Of a stretch of DNA of 64,000 nucleotides, positions 12,200-24,474 are shown in pieces. The stretch lies in the NCBI RefSeq assembly GCF_004210375.1, contig NC_134825.1:68687558-68751557 (forward strand), written 5' to 3'. Origin of the DNA: Tachypleus tridentatus. Its lineage: Eukaryota; Arthropoda; Merostomata; Xiphosura; Limulidae. The notes beneath the pieces were generated by a model. The model saw nothing but the letters and a program-made list of their open reading frames with translations. It searched no databases and had not been told where the DNA came from. Position numbers and translations under genes: made by a program. How positions within the stretch are numbered: the first letter of the stretch is position 1; each line of letters begins with the position of its first letter.

Positions 12200-13650
12200 T
12201 AAATTACTCTTAAAATCCTGCTGTCATTTCAGAATGTACATTTCTCTTTGTCCATTGGCTTTATTTTATTTCAGGTAGCCTACAATTCCGCCCCCCTTAA
12301 TTCCAACAAACAAATTGCATATTGTCATTACTAGCTTCCATCAATGCATGTCATACTTGCCAATCTTATATTCCCATATAAAACACTCCTTACACCCATC
12401 ACACCCTATAAACTTCAAGCACTTAATTGTTAACACTTACACCTCTTTTAACCAGTAAAGTACGAGGATAAATAATCAATACTAAATAGTGTATTTCAAT
12501 AACACTGGTAAGCCTAACAGCTAAGAGGTAATGTTTTGTATCATTCAACACTATTCTAGTTACCAAAAAGGACCTCACAGATTTGGTCAAACATCAGTGC
12601 AAAGTCCTGAACAAATATCGGCCAGAAAATCTCCCACCATTTAGCTGCAACTTCCAAATGAACGAATTACAGAAGCATACTACTACCAGTACACTATCAT
12701 TTGTAAATTATTACTGCAAAGCTTATTACAAGTTTCACACTGACCTATAATAAAAATGTCATCAAAAAACCTCTCTAAACTGACCCTTAAGTTATTTTCT
12801 TACTCTTTTTCACGTTTCTGACTCGATTAAGCCTTTGGCATTGAATTTTTGAACAAGAAACACAATAATTCTAATATTTCTTTAATCGTGCTATATAAAA
12901 AACAGAAACATTTACATTACGTGTTATATAATATGCAACATAACTGAATTAAAACTTGAATTTGAAATATTAACGTTGTTTTATGCAGTGTTGCAGTTGA
13001 TGTTAGCAATGCATAGTGACAGTGACATCAAAACTCTAGTGAGTTCGAAATTTAATTGGAATAATTATTTGAGTAATCAAGAAACCTATTTAACACCCTT
13101 ACTTACATGAAGTTGATTCTGGACTTAATTTACGTAATTTTTCTGTACAAAAGAAAAACGAAAAATATCCAATTAAAGTTACGCATAACTTCTGTGAAGA
13201 ACCAACCATTTCACATGGTTTAGGCCTAATTTTACTTTCCCACATTCACTGTCAGACTGAAAGGGCGGATGCAATAATTAATACTACACAACAAGACAAG
13301 GCGCACGTGATGTTGTTTATAATATATTAAAATTAAAGCTATTAAAGCTAAAAGGAAGCGCAGTTATTAGTACTCTTACAGCCTGCTTTTCATATAAATG
13401 TGGTAAAATTATTATGTTATAAAACTTTTGAACCTCTTAATAAGTATATCACTTTCGTGAAATTAACTTTTCAAATTATCCTGTCGAATTACCGTTTTTA
13501 AACTCTTCTTCATAAAAATAAAATATTAATAAATTTTGAATACTAACACAAGCCTGCAAATTTAAACTTCATAAAAACTATTTCGGTTTAATTACGACTT
13601 TTTTCATAATTCAACTACACATATTTCAAAAAAATATATATATATATCCC
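12200..13650. other. Intergenic, nothing recognised
   Basis: Pyrimidine-biased up to about 12450, then AT-rich with a TA run at 13634-13646 just before SINE family B. No coding similarity seen. Confidence 0.5.
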
Positions 13651-13653
13651 ATG

Positions 13654-13780
13654 TCCCCCGCTGGTACAGCGATAAGTGTACGGATTTACAACGCTAAAAC
13701 CAGGGATTCAATTCCACTCGGTGGACTCAACAGATGACCTAATGTAGCTTTGCTGTAGGAAAAAAAAAACACACCCTATC
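13654..13780 (+). mobile_element. SINE family B copy
   Basis: CCCCCGCTGGTACAGCGATAAG ... GATTTACAACGCTAAAACCAGG ... GGTGGACTCA ... TAGCTTTGCTGTAGGAAAA. It is tRNA-like, with A and B boxes, and ends in A/C-rich sequence. The same module recurs at 59605 and 60243. Confidence 0.85.
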
Positions 13781-13894
13781 GCATTCGGATTATTTATAAA
13801 TTGGGAAAAAAACTTTTAATTAGATCAAATTATTACTTTTACCATACCGAATATTTTTTATGATTAAATTTGTTAACAAAAATGCAAACTTAAG

Positions 13895-14191
13895 AAAAGG
13901 GAACAACATCGACGCCAAACGAATGTGCATCATCATTCATCTTGATTTTTTTTTGTAAAGTCTTCGTATTTCAGTCTCAAATCTATATATTATAATTTTC
14001 TTTTATATGTTGCGTCGATGCCTTCCCTTTGTCATGAAAATGGAAAAGGGAACAACATCGACGCCAAACGAATGTGCATCATCATTCATCTTGATTTTTT
14101 GTGTAAAGTCTTCGTATTTCAGTCTCAAATCTATGTATTATAATTTTCTTTTATATATTGCGTCGATGCCTTCCCTTTGTCATGAACAGAC
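13895..14191. repeat. Tandem pair of a small inverted-repeat-ended element
   Basis: Two nearly identical units, 13895-14030 and 14044-14178. Each opens with AAAAGGGAACAACATCGACGC and closes with GCGTCGATGCCTTCCCTTT, which is its inverted repeat (AAAGGGAA..ATCGACGC). Both are followed by GTCATGAA. Between the ends is identical unique sequence (CATCATTCATCTTGA, TCTTCGTATTTCAGTCTC). Confidence 0.9.
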
Positions 14192-14348
14192 AAATATCTG
14201 GAGAAGGTTCTTGCTGGTTTAACACTTTAGAGCGAGTATTTCAAATCTGGTAAGTTTCACAATGAGAGCAGACCTAAGGCTGCTTTTAGCACGAGAGATA
14301 GCTTGTATGAGTTTTGCATTATACAAACCATTCTGCGAAAATTTCAAA

Positions 14349-14631
14349 AAGGCTAATGTTTTTTTGTTTGTTTTTGGAATTTCGCACAAAGCTACTCGAG
14401 GGTTATCTGTGCTAGCCGTCCCTAATTTAGCAGTGTAAGACTAGAGGGAAAGCAGCTAGTCATCACCACCCACCGCCAACTCTTGGGCTACTCTTTCATC
14501 AACGAACAGTGGGATTGACCGTAACATTATAACGCCCCCACGGCTGGGAGGGCGAGCATGTTTGGCGCGAACCCGCGGATTATGAGTCGCACGCCTTACG
14601 CGCTAGGCCATGCCAGGCCAAAGGCTAATGT
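14349..14631 (-). mobile_element. tRNA-derived SINE (family A) with 11-bp target duplication
   Basis: AAGGCTAATGT at 14349-14359 is repeated at 14621-14631. Between them, on the minus strand, is the full SINE: tRNA-like head (GGCCTGGCATGGCC..), the conserved body (GCCCTCCCAGCCGTGGGGGCG, TAAATTAGGGACGGC) and tail GCGAAATTCC plus CAAA repeats. Confidence 0.95.
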
Positions 14632-15420
14632 AGTTTACACTGAAGGATTGCAATAGGAAAGGTCTATGTTGACGGTGTCTTTCATCGTTGGTTACTATAT
14701 ACTTGTATAGTCTGCAGCTGTGTACTTGTGAATCGTATTTCAATGAATATCAAAAAACAGGTTGGAAAGTGAAACCAAGAAAATACATGTTTATGTACAC
14801 AAACGTGGCATTTGTCTATCATATTGTAGATATGTTAGAGTCTCTACAGACTTTGCCATGATAACAGTAGTGATATAGTGACTTAAATTTATGACCAAAC
14901 GAGAAGTTTGCACTTTCCTTTATTTTGCAACATATTACCAATATTTGGTGTGAGAAATGTGAACAAGCATTTTGATTCCCAAATTTTACCTTTGGTGACA
15001 GGAGAAGTTGAAATAAGTATGTCAAAATGCACACAAAATGTACAATTTTGAGGTTAATTTATTAACTAAAACCACATAGTCCATCAGAAACTATTTTGGT
15101 ATTTATTCCATCAAGTAGATATAGCCTAGTGCAAAAAATATTTTAGCATTGTCAGCCTGTAAGCATACCACTGACTCACTAAGGACTTCTGTAATAGCAC
15201 CTTATTAAACAAACTTTACGTAAGCTGCAAGGCAAAATAAGCACATGCTCTTTTAGTTAAACTAGGGTATTCAGACAAACAATCTCATTTTAATAAAACT
15301 TTTTTCCAAACTATATAATTTATCCATGTATATTTTATTTTTACAAAGAATGCAAGTCGAGAAAGTTGTTAATTTCATTTTACTCTTAAGATATCGTTCT
15401 GGGTCATTCACCTAAAGGAG

Positions 15421-15465
15421 GCCTGGTATAGCCAGGTGGTTAAGGCACTTGACTTGTAATTTTAT
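15421..15465 (+). repeat. SINE family A head fragment
   Basis: GGCCTGGTATAGCCAGGTGGTTAAGGCAC matches the tRNA-like head (A-box region). The body is absent, and an unrelated dispersed repeat follows at once. Confidence 0.8.
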
Positions 15466-15610
15466 TGTGTCCAGTTTTATTTTTTTTCTCAAGCCCATAT
15501 TTATTGTATTATATACATCTTGGTCAAATCTCTTGATATTTCTATGAAACTTACTTTGTTACTCTTGGAGAAAATCAGTTTTACTTGAGGATATCACAAT
15601 ACAAACTTTA
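15466..15610 (+). repeat. Dispersed repeat related to 34872-35030
   Basis: GTGTCCAGTTTTATTTTTTTTCTC, CATCTTGGTCAAATCTC and AAAATCAGTTTTACTTGAG correspond to GTGTCCAGTCTTTACTTTTTCTC, TATCTTGTCAAATCTC and TAAAATCAGTTTTACCCAAG. Confidence 0.6.
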
Positions 15611-16319
15611 TGTGTATTTAAAGAAAGTAAATAAAAAATTAACACACACTTTTGTTCATGCCTTGTAGATAATTTAGCTGAAACATTAATCACAGAAATG
15701 TTTTAGCCACAACAGTTTAACTATTTGTGTTTTCATGTTATAATAATACACAGCATTATGTATGTTCATTAGTCATCAAGTAACAATTAAAACTAAGAAG
15801 AGGATATATGACAGTTGTAAGAGACCATGTTTTCTTTATAGCTAGAAAGTGTGTAATTGGAAAATTTTATTTATCTTTTAACCTAGATGGGAGAACACAT
15901 TTTTATTTCACCTAAAATTCCAGAAATTTTTGATTTACATCCATATATCACATATACTAGTTTAACACTTTACTTTCAAATCATACATGTTTTCTTGTAA
16001 GATATTGTTGTAGGTATGCATAGTTGAACTATGCAATATACTATGTAGATACTGGCAGTGATTTTGATAATTGTTGAATCTTGTAATACCCTTTATATAT
16101 ATCATTCCTACAATGCTTTTGTGGTAGCAAACAATGCATGAGTAACAAATTCGTTTTAGAATAGATATTTTATTACGTATGTACTCCTCAGTCTAGACGA
16201 TCTATTATAGGATACCTTGAGAAAATAAAGTAATTTGATGTTCGTGCTCTGTCTGTCTGTTTTCAAGCACAAAAACTATACATTAAACTATCTATTTTCT
16301 GTCTACTGCGTGCATCATA

Positions 16320-16362
16320 ATCTTAGTATTGTAAGCCTTCAGACTTACTGCTGAGCTACCTA
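16320..16362 (-). repeat. Possible SINE family C fragment
   Basis: The minus strand reads AGTAAGTCTGAAGGCTTACAATACTAAGA, like the GTCTGCAGACTTACAATGCTAAA segment of family C. Short and diverged. Confidence 0.35.
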
Positions 16363-18353
16363 GGAGCATTGTGACTAGAAGGTATAGTTCAAGTGTCCAG
16401 AACATTCTTCGACTTGCATTCTGTTTACGTTATGTCCAGTCTCTTTCTTACTTTAAAACTTATATTTGCTGTATAGTACACACTCAGTCAATCCTCTTAT
16501 CTAAACTAGGTAATCAGCGGACTGTATTTAGTTCACAAAAAGTTTCATACTTTTTCAGACATGTACATTCAGTGTTTTAATCCTGTTTGATGCACAGCTA
16601 AACCCTACAAGGTATGATATGACCTAGATTGTTCTCATGATAGTTACATTTTCATAGGCCATTCTCCATTTAATTTTTCCCATAGGTATTAATAGAGTAT
16701 TATTTACTTTGGCACTAGTACGTTCTCTAGAGGCATTGTTGTGTAGATGTTCTGGAATGCCTGGAGATTGTGTTCTCCTTATTCTGACTTACAGTATGAG
16801 CAAATGGCTGTGGTAATGAGCAAACTGTGGGGGAATTTACTTTAATGTAATAAAGTACAGTGAATTGAATGTTTTAAAAAACATATTTGAAGCCTCAAAA
16901 CATCATTATCATCCATGAAACAAAGTATTATCAATGCTGTATCTGACAAAAGTTTATCTATCTTGGCAACAGTCCTCACATATTGCTGCCATTGCAAGTC
17001 TCTGTCACAAGACTTTCATGTCTAAAGCACATCAATCCTCTCTGCTGCTTTCTATAAACCATCTACTGTATGAAAGTAACAGTTCTTAACAGAGAGATTG
17101 TGTCCAGAAACTTTATTGGGATGTATCTATGCAGAATATAAAAAGGTATGAAATAAGACAAAAAGGTCATTTAATTCTCCAGTTATTTGAGACATGTGAT
17201 GGTTGAGGGGATGACTTGATTGGAAGGCTCATTTTTTGAACTTGTACTCTATTGCCTCATTTCTATACAAAGACAGTATTTTTGCATTGTACAAAGGGTC
17301 CAGAACATTGGTCTGATGGTTGTAAGACCTTTGTAGCTACTGCACTGGCACAGAAACAAGTAGTAATAATGAATCACTTTTAAAAAGTTTGGTGACATGA
17401 TATTTACCACTTTTGTATTTTTTTTTCACTCATTTACTAATAGAAATTGCACAAGATTTGTTACATGTATGCCTTGCCAGATGGTGCAAGTATAAGGTAT
17501 CAAAATCCAATAAACAAATTCAGTACAAAAGTAGTGGCATTTTTCTTCCAAAACAAAATCATACTCCTTTATTAATTTGCTCCGATAATTCAATGTATAT
17601 TGAAATGATGGTTATTTAATGGCACCTTTTCTTTCTCAATAATTTCATAAAAATATATTTCTTTTTTCATTAAAAGGAAGGTACAATCTGAGAAAAATAC
17701 TGTTCATTTGAGACATAATGGAAAATGCCTTAAAATGGTTTCTTCCACTTTCATGCATTCTTTTGAAGACCCTAAACATTACATAGGTAAGTAACATATG
17801 CTGGAGAATAGGATAAATAGAAAAGTTTTCAAAATAATTAAATACTTCAGTATGTTAACATTTGTGGCTTTAAAATAAACAAATCTATAGCCATGAAATG
17901 TGACATCCAGTGACACAGAACATAGAGCCTCCAATATTAATTATCTTGAATAATGGCACTTATAAACAAATCACCTTTTAATACTTTCACATTATGAAAA
18001 TCCATGTCAGATATCTATGTATTCCCTCAAAACCAATACCTCTGGCATTAATCTAAAATAATAAAGATGAAAGAAGTGATCAGCTCGAAAAAGTGTAGAA
18101 GTGAATTTGGAAACTTTTGTTTCTGAAAATTACAAATATGAAAAATAACATCTTTTTCTGCACCATATTTAACACTTAAAATACTGATTTAAAAACAAGT
18201 TTAACATTTAAATCATACCACCTGAAATTTAAACATTACAGAAATGGACAGAGTTTGAAGCAAAAGAAGACCAGACTTAAAAAATAAGTCAGTCACAAGT
18301 ATATTAAAAAAAGACTAAGAATCATAGAGCACAAACTATAGTAGTGCTTAAAT

Positions 18354-18698
18354 TTAACATTTTTATAAACTGAAAATGTATTTCCAATAATACTTATCTC
18401 CACTGACATTATAGCTATTTCTTAATCTCCAGAGTTTCAACTCTTTGCCCATCTAAGCACTGAGAATACTTGTTCCAGTCTTTTATACAACACTCGAATG
18501 TCTTAGGCAAATTCTAATTGGAAAATTCTCCATCAACTTCGGTGTGCATCATCTAAGTATTATACACAAGTACCTCATTTAGATAATGTAATCACATTTT
18601 TGAGATACAAATCAGCTTTTAGTAGGGAAGTAAGGTGGGAGAGTGCCAGTGGAAGTAAGTATTATTGAAAATACATTTTCAGTTTAGTAAAATGTTAA
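18354..18698. mobile_element. TTAA-flanked MITE (337 bp) with long terminal inverted repeats
   Basis: TTAA at 18354-18357 and 18695-18698, the piggyBac-type target. The ends are inverted repeats of about 50 bp: ACTGAAAATGTATTTCCAATAATACTTA at the left and its complement (TAAGTATTATTGAAAATACATTTTCAGT) at the right. No coding capacity. Confidence 0.8.
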
Positions 18699-19614
18699 CT
18701 TCCAAAACATACTTACCATCCACTGACAACACAGTTAGAACTCCATACTGAAACAATGGAAGAATCAGTGCAGGCATGATCCATACAGAAAACATCTGTA
18801 TAAAACAGGAGTATACCAAGATAAAAAATGGTAGAAAAGTGGGGAAACAGCAAAACATCCAGAACAGGTATGCTCTTCACCTGGAACTTACTTCTCATTT
18901 CAAAAGAGGAATAGAATGTGAATAATCATCAGTATAGACTAGCTCTAACCACACAGCAAGTGTTCCACAACTTGGGGTTGGAATTAAATGGTTGAAGTAC
19001 CTATATCCTACATTGGTGGTTAGGGCTATTGTAACACATTATACACATACTTTGCTTATATCCCAACCTGTAACCATAGAGTGATACATTTTACACCACC
19101 AGAACCACAACAAAAAAGTAAGCAACACCTAAGTGGTCAAACTTTCTCCTTCACTTGAAGAAGTCCAAAAGGCAACAATCCAGGCTTGGAATGATGAAAT
19201 CATGTATGCCATATTCAACCAACAGAACAGAACTCATCTAGTCTGGAATTATGAAAATTTATAACCAAATGGACAAGGAATATTCTTCTTACTTCTGGGA
19301 ATTATGGAAAGGACATGGAACCTGTGCTCAATCAAAGACCTAGGATGGAAATATTTTGCATTCAAAATTATGAGGAGATTGTAAACCACCTTCCATGAAC
19401 AATATACAAAACTGACCTCTTTCTTTGATCTGAACCAGATTTAAAGTAGGCTCCTTAGGAGACTGGTGCCACTCCTACTGACATCTGAGAAAAACATGCA
19501 GGGAGCTTAGACAGAAGGGCCTCCAACTTTGCCCTCTTCTCCATGAGTGGAGGAACACACATGAATGCTCTGGAGGAGAATTTTGTCTGCCCCAGCAACT
19601 GGAAACTAGGGTTA
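18699..19614. other. Unassigned sequence between MITE and LINE copy 2
   Basis: Contains a moderately GC-rich patch (19440-19610) with no reading frame I recognise, ending in a GTAG run at the LINE 3' end. Possibly another repeat. Confidence 0.35.
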
Positions 19615-20691
19615 GTAGGTAGGTAGGTATTTCATGTTTACTGGCACAAAGCTACAAGGCTACCTGTGCCAAACAAGATGTAGTACACTATAATGCTATA
19701 TGGAAATAAAGGTAAAAATACATAAAATATGTAAAATTAAGACCTGCCAGGAAGACTGAAGCATTAGGTTCAAACTTGCTGTTAGTCACCTGAAGTTGGC
19801 CTTTCCAGTCCTGGGTTCAGGTCAAAATAAAATTAAAATGTGTAAAAGAAATCATGCTAAAACAGTATATAGTCCAAAAAAAAATCTTAAATTAGGTTAA
19901 AAAGACCAATGGCTCTTAAAAATGTAAAAACATGAGTGAGGCAGCCAGTATCACCGATGACACTGGCTAATGGCAAGGGCAAACCTACCTTAAAAATATG
20001 TTTAAAATGGCACTGTTGTTCTTGGTTGTAATGATAGCATGATAATAAAATATGTACGATTATGACTTTAGTGCCACACAGACCACACAGACCAATCAGA
20101 TAAAAGGAAGTGGTGAGTTAAAAAACTGTGACCAATGTTTAGCCTAGCCAAAACAACTTCCTCACTTCAATCTACACAAAAACAAGATGACCAAAGAGCT
20201 AAAGAAGGCTTGATTTGTAAAAGCTTATTATTTCGTTGCTCACTCCAGGTTAACTGCCAACTGGTGTATAGTCAGGTTTTGATAACTGGATTATAGTCCA
20301 TGTATGGAACAGAAATGGTGGTGACAGAGCCAGAGCAGAAGGACTTTGCCACTCTGTCAGCTAACTCCTTCCCACGAATACCAACATAACCTGGTATCCA
20401 AAAAAACTGAACAGAAACAGACGATAGAGAGAGATGAGCCAGTTTGTTTTAGATATTGATAAGAATAGGATGGTAACTAACATGGAATGATTTCAGGGCC
20501 AATAGACAGCTGAGTGAATCAGTATAGGTTCGTATAGTTAGTATATTGCATAGTTACAATATGATTCAGGGCAAGAGAAATGGCACACAATTCAGTAGTG
20601 AACACAGAAACTGTAGAGGGGATTCTGTGTGCTACAAACAAACTGTAACAAACCATGGCAGAACCTAGACTCACCTGATTTTTAGCCATCC

Positions 20692-20709
20692 ATATATATA
20701 TATATATAT
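20692..20709. repeat. (TA)n microsatellite inside the LINE RNase H domain
   Basis: An 18-base TA run. On the minus strand it falls where LSIPIYTDGSK would be expected, replacing the catalytic-Asp block by an IYIYIY run. Confidence 0.9.
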
Positions 20710-21366
20710 GGGAATGGATAGATCATTTGAAAGATGTTCAGCAAATAAGGAACAATATTTCCAATCGGGAGTACCGGCCTTCCTCAAATGACTCAAAGAT
20801 AGATCACAGTTGGGGATAGTAATTAGCAATGGTGAAAGAGGCCGAACTGTTGATACTGCTATGCTATTCAGAGATATATCCAATTTTTCTTATTGTGCCC
20901 ACATACAAAGGCTAAGTGGAACATTGGCAGATTTGGTATTATAGAAAAGTGTGGCCCACTGAGGATGGAAAACACAACCCCAAGTAGGATACTGTGGTAA
21001 AGAGCAAAGTATTGAAGTATACATAAGAGACAGCTGCAAACAGCAAATATAGAGAGGGGGTTCAAGGGACTCCACATACAAACTTTGGACTGGAGAAATA
21101 CAAAAGGCCCCAGTGCAAAGCTGAAGCCCCTGATGATGGATAGGAACCCAGCATTTTCAGTGCTGAGGTTCTGGCAGAACCATAAACCACAGACACATAG
21201 TCAAGTTTGGATCGAATAAGGGCACAATAAATTTTAAGGATGGAGTATCGATCTGCTCCCCAAGAAGTGAAAGAGAGAACACAGAGGATGTTCAGTGCTG
21301 TTATACATTTGACATGAAGTTGCTTGATATGGAAAATAAAGCTTAATTTACAGTCAAATATAAGAC

Positions 21367-21783
21367 CTAAGAACTTTTCCTCAGGGACGACAGGAAGTAC
21401 AGCATCATCAATATAAAGTTCTGGATCTGGATGAATACCCTGCTGGCAGCAGAAATGTACACAGTTTTAGAGAGAGATAGTTGAAAACCATTTGCTGTGG
21501 TCCACTTAAGTATATGATTGATTGCAGTTTGTAGCTGCTGCTTAATAAATCTCATGTTTGATGACTAAAATGAGATGTGAAAGTCATCAACGAAAAGACC
21601 ATTTGCAACTGTAGGGGGTAGCTGTTCACTGATGGCATTAATCTTTATAATGAAAAGTGTGACACTCAGAACACAGCCCTGAGGGACTCCAAGTTCTTGT
21701 GGTAAAAATAAGAGAGTGTTGAGCCCACACGGACCTGAAATCAGCAGTTCATTAAAAATGCTTAATAAAATGCTTAATTTCAA
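21367..21783 (-). pseudogene. RT palm fragment of LINE copy 2
   Basis: Two adjoining frames carry the [13 protein letters not shown] block (RT motif 4/B), ANGLFVDDFHISF (the catalytic (Y/F)xDD box, here FVDD) and QQLQTAINHILKWTTANGFQLSLSKT (motif 6/7). A stop and frame change near 21560 separate them. The order and spacing are those of non-LTR RT. Confidence 0.85.
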
Positions 21784-22150
21784 GACAAATTAAGTGGTCT
21801 AACATGGAGCGTTTTCTTCAGAACCCACACTGAATGGTTAAGAGAAGGTTGTTTGATTCAAGGAACCAAACAAGATAAGCATTAATCATCCTTTCTAAGG
21901 TCTTACTGAGACAACTTGTCAAAGGTTTAAGAATAGAGAGTATGATAGCTTGGCACCAAGCATCAAGAAACACATTTTCCTGCCATATTCAGTAAAAGAC
22001 AGCCAGGAGAATAGTAAGAGAGGCAGGAGAAAGCTAGCGTAGCATCTCATAATGTATATCATCAGGTTCAACTGATGTATTACCAGACTGATGAAGTGCA
22101 AGTTTGAGTTCCACCAGTGTAAGAGGGCAATTGTAGTCATACTAGAGGTA

Positions 22151-23109
22151 GTAAGGGCTTCTGAGTTCCACTAGTATAGTTGGGGGAAAGAGTAAAATGC
22201 ACTGGGGAGTCCTAAGGAGCAGTGCTATGGAAACTGTGCAGTGGGTGAACTAAGTTCCCTACATCTTTAAAAGCAAACCAATCCCGGTTTATCTAACACG
22301 AAAATCGGCAGTGACAGGTATGATTTCCTTCAGCTATGCTCATGAGTGAGTCCATAACACAGTAATGAAAGTATTTTAGTACACCTGATAGAACTGTGGA
22401 TTCAAAAACCTTCCAATATCTGGAATACCTTTACATAATGGTAAAGGTTGCCTTATATAAACCACCATAAACAAAGCAAGATGCTTCTCAAATACCCAAG
22501 TCATTAAAAAGGATATGGTAAATACTTTTGGATGAAGAGGGTTGAAGTTTCTTTTAACACATCGCTAAACAACAATGTAAGGAGGAGGAGGAAAAACCAA
22601 GTAGTCACTTGCCATCCTGTCTGCTAACAAGAAAGAAGTAGAGTCAAGTGGAATAACAGAGACCTCAAAAATCTGAGTAATGAACTGAAGAAAAGAGGCT
22701 GGAGGTGGCTTATCAAATAATCCTCTGTTGAGGTCAACCTAGTAAAAAAACAAGAATTGGAAAAAAGAGTAAAGTTTTGCAAGTCATTCCCAGGTTATTT
22801 GCAAAAACTGCCTCAGTAGAGATGCACTCAGTGTATATATGTCTATCTTGCAAATGATCATATTACAGACAGATTTGACTGAGAATGACTTCTCCTCTGG
22901 CTGTTGACAAACACTAGATAGCAGAGATGGAAAAGAAGAGGTATTTTGACCTCTGTAGTAAAAACACTAACTCAAGAATTCATAGATGTTGGTAAAGATT
23001 TTCTTGTTACTTAAATTATAAATATAAACAAAAATATAACTGTAGAAATGCCAGTCTTGTTCAAAATCACAAGGGAAATGGTAAATAATCACAACACCCT
23101 GCTGATAGA
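22151..23109. other. Unassigned sequence upstream of LINE copy 2
   Basis: Expected LINE linker or endonuclease motifs are not visible here, so the LINE is taken to be 5'-truncated near 22150. Nothing else recognised. Confidence 0.35.
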
Positions 23110-23365
23110 AACCTGCACCAAATCTTTTGTTGAGAAAAAGTGATTATATTACCTGAATAAAGTGCCTAGATAGAGGACACCTTGAAGTTGTCAGAGAATT
23201 TTCCATATTAGAATTTGCCTAAGACATCAAGTTGGATATAAAAGGCTGGAGCAAGCATTCTCAATGCTTAGATGAATAAAGAGTATGAACCCCAAGGATT
23301 GAGAAATAGCTATATTGGCTGAAGATGGTAAGCATAATTTGAAGTAAAGCTTTCTTCTGAAAAGG
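23110..23365. mobile_element. Second, diverged copy of the TTAA MITE, opposite orientation
   Basis: Reverse-complement similarity to 18358-18640. The best block is AGAATTTTCC.TATTAGAATTTGCCTAAGACAT at 23197, followed by CTGGAGCAAGCATTCTCAATGCTTAGATG, and GAGAAATAGCTATA near 23303. The ends have decayed and no TTAA is evident. Confidence 0.7.
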
Positions 23366-24474
23366 ATGTAAAGAACCATTCATGCTGATATGTTCCTTAT
23401 TAAACTAAACATCACATAACACTCATATGCATCAAATACAAATTTGTGGCTATATTGTGATGTGAATACCATAATATTCAGACACCATCAGTTACAAATT
23501 AAGAGTTAATACCACTTTGTTCAGACCTTATACAAGACACAATGGTTCTAAATAAACATGTTTATTCTTTCAGAAGGCATAATTTTACAAACTATCAGTT
23601 TCCTCCTCTCAGGACAGTGGATCTCACAAATAGAACTTTTCTCACTGTATCTTCAAAGAACTTTCATTTGGGGTTTTAATGCCAAATCTTCTAACATGTT
23701 CCAGACTAAATAATGAACAGCTTTTCAAGAAAGGACAATTGGGAAGAAACCTCATCCAGACAAATTTGGTATACACAATTATCACATCAACACCACCAAA
23801 AACAAACAAATAAAAAAAAATTTATTGTGGCTATCATTATGATAGTTACTGTCAAAAAGAAAAGCAATATATTTGTTAGCTATCACTCACACACATCACT
23901 TTGGAAGAAACTGAGAAATATGATTTAATTATACTTCCTCAAAGCCAACCTTGATATATCTTTGTTACCTAGGAATTTGCCATCTGCAACAATACCATAA
24001 AAGTTGGTTCTGTTAAACACAAAGACAGATTAACTGCTACAGGACAAAGGTATTGTAACACTAATCTTCTAAATCAAGAAATATTAAAATGGCAAACATA
24101 TTTTAAAGTTATATTGTTACACATCATTAAAAGCCTACTAATGATATTTTTACTTATAAATAAAGATTGGTTAAAAAAAGAAAACTGGACATGCTATACC
24201 TAAGATGTCTAACTGCTTAAATATGAAATTAGACATGCTGGTTGCAATATTTTTTGTCAGAAATGTTCATTTAACCAAAATGATATATTTTCAGCTTGAT
24301 ATTTAAGAAACATCTATATATAAGTGTTAACTTTCAACCAAAAATAGTGATATCTAAAGTGTTTACATTTTTACAGAACTTTGTCATGTATAATCTAGAA
24401 AGGATAAAAAAAAAATCCTATTCATAATATTTTACCTTACAACAAACTACACTTAATATTTTTCTTCTATATAA
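23366..24474. other. Intergenic 3' of SELENON, nothing recognised
   Basis: AT-rich with short simple runs. No SECIS fitting the full consensus was found by eye here either. Confidence 0.4.

Larger units (their letters stand above)
7440..12200 (-). mobile_element. Decayed CR1-like LINE (ORF1 esterase, endonuclease, RT fragment)
   Basis: Three islands lie in order on the minus strand. (1) About 12120-11535: an ORF1 SGNH/GDSL-esterase-like region (NSDAVFLCTWELSDKYWG, then LELNIRLRLIHKDE and HFKGVWASLFAKDINFAI), as in CR1 ORF1. (2) About 11470-10870: APE endonuclease (YDVIGL..WLDVDSFDDTNF, VIMIVNDFNFEYI, REPTRNSAILDLL). (3) About 7780-7455: RT (VALFISF.KGDD, NQRLISFTLMVSKVFEGLI, DSQHGF.NRKSYLANL, YVDEGKG). 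All are full of stops. Between 7780 and 10870 the homology is not visible by eye. The 3' end of the RT is missing beside the I-like LINE. Confidence 0.6.
14632..18353. other. Intergenic, mostly unassigned
   Basis: Apart from the SINE pieces at 15421 and 16320 and the dispersed repeat at 15466, no gene, RNA gene or repeat was recognised. The ORFs here are under 72 codons and have no conserved motifs. Confidence 0.45.
19615..22150 (-). mobile_element. I/Jockey-like LINE, copy 2 (RT plus RNase H), 5'-truncated
   Basis: The minus strand reads in order: NCPLTLVELKLALHQSGNTS and PDDIHYEML (about 22140-22030), the TSCLSKTLERMINAYLVWFL and CGF region (about 21910-21820), [14 protein letters not shown] then VDDFHISF (21690-21565), the LDYVSVVYGSA thumb (about 21210), and then an RNase H domain with TDSLSCLLALKSFHVSYHPI and FFWIPGYVGIRGKELAD (about 20540-20370). 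Near the end is the [17 protein letters not shown] tail typical of these LINEs. The 3' end adjoins a GTAG repeat near 19615. Many stops. RNase H after RT supports the I-like group. Confidence 0.85.

Noticed and set aside
14560-14620. tRNA-like A and B boxes at many sites (for example 14560-14620, 48560-48625, 61740-61806)
   Set aside because: They are the heads of SINEs, with SINE bodies, CAAA tails and target duplications. None folds as a free tRNA gene.
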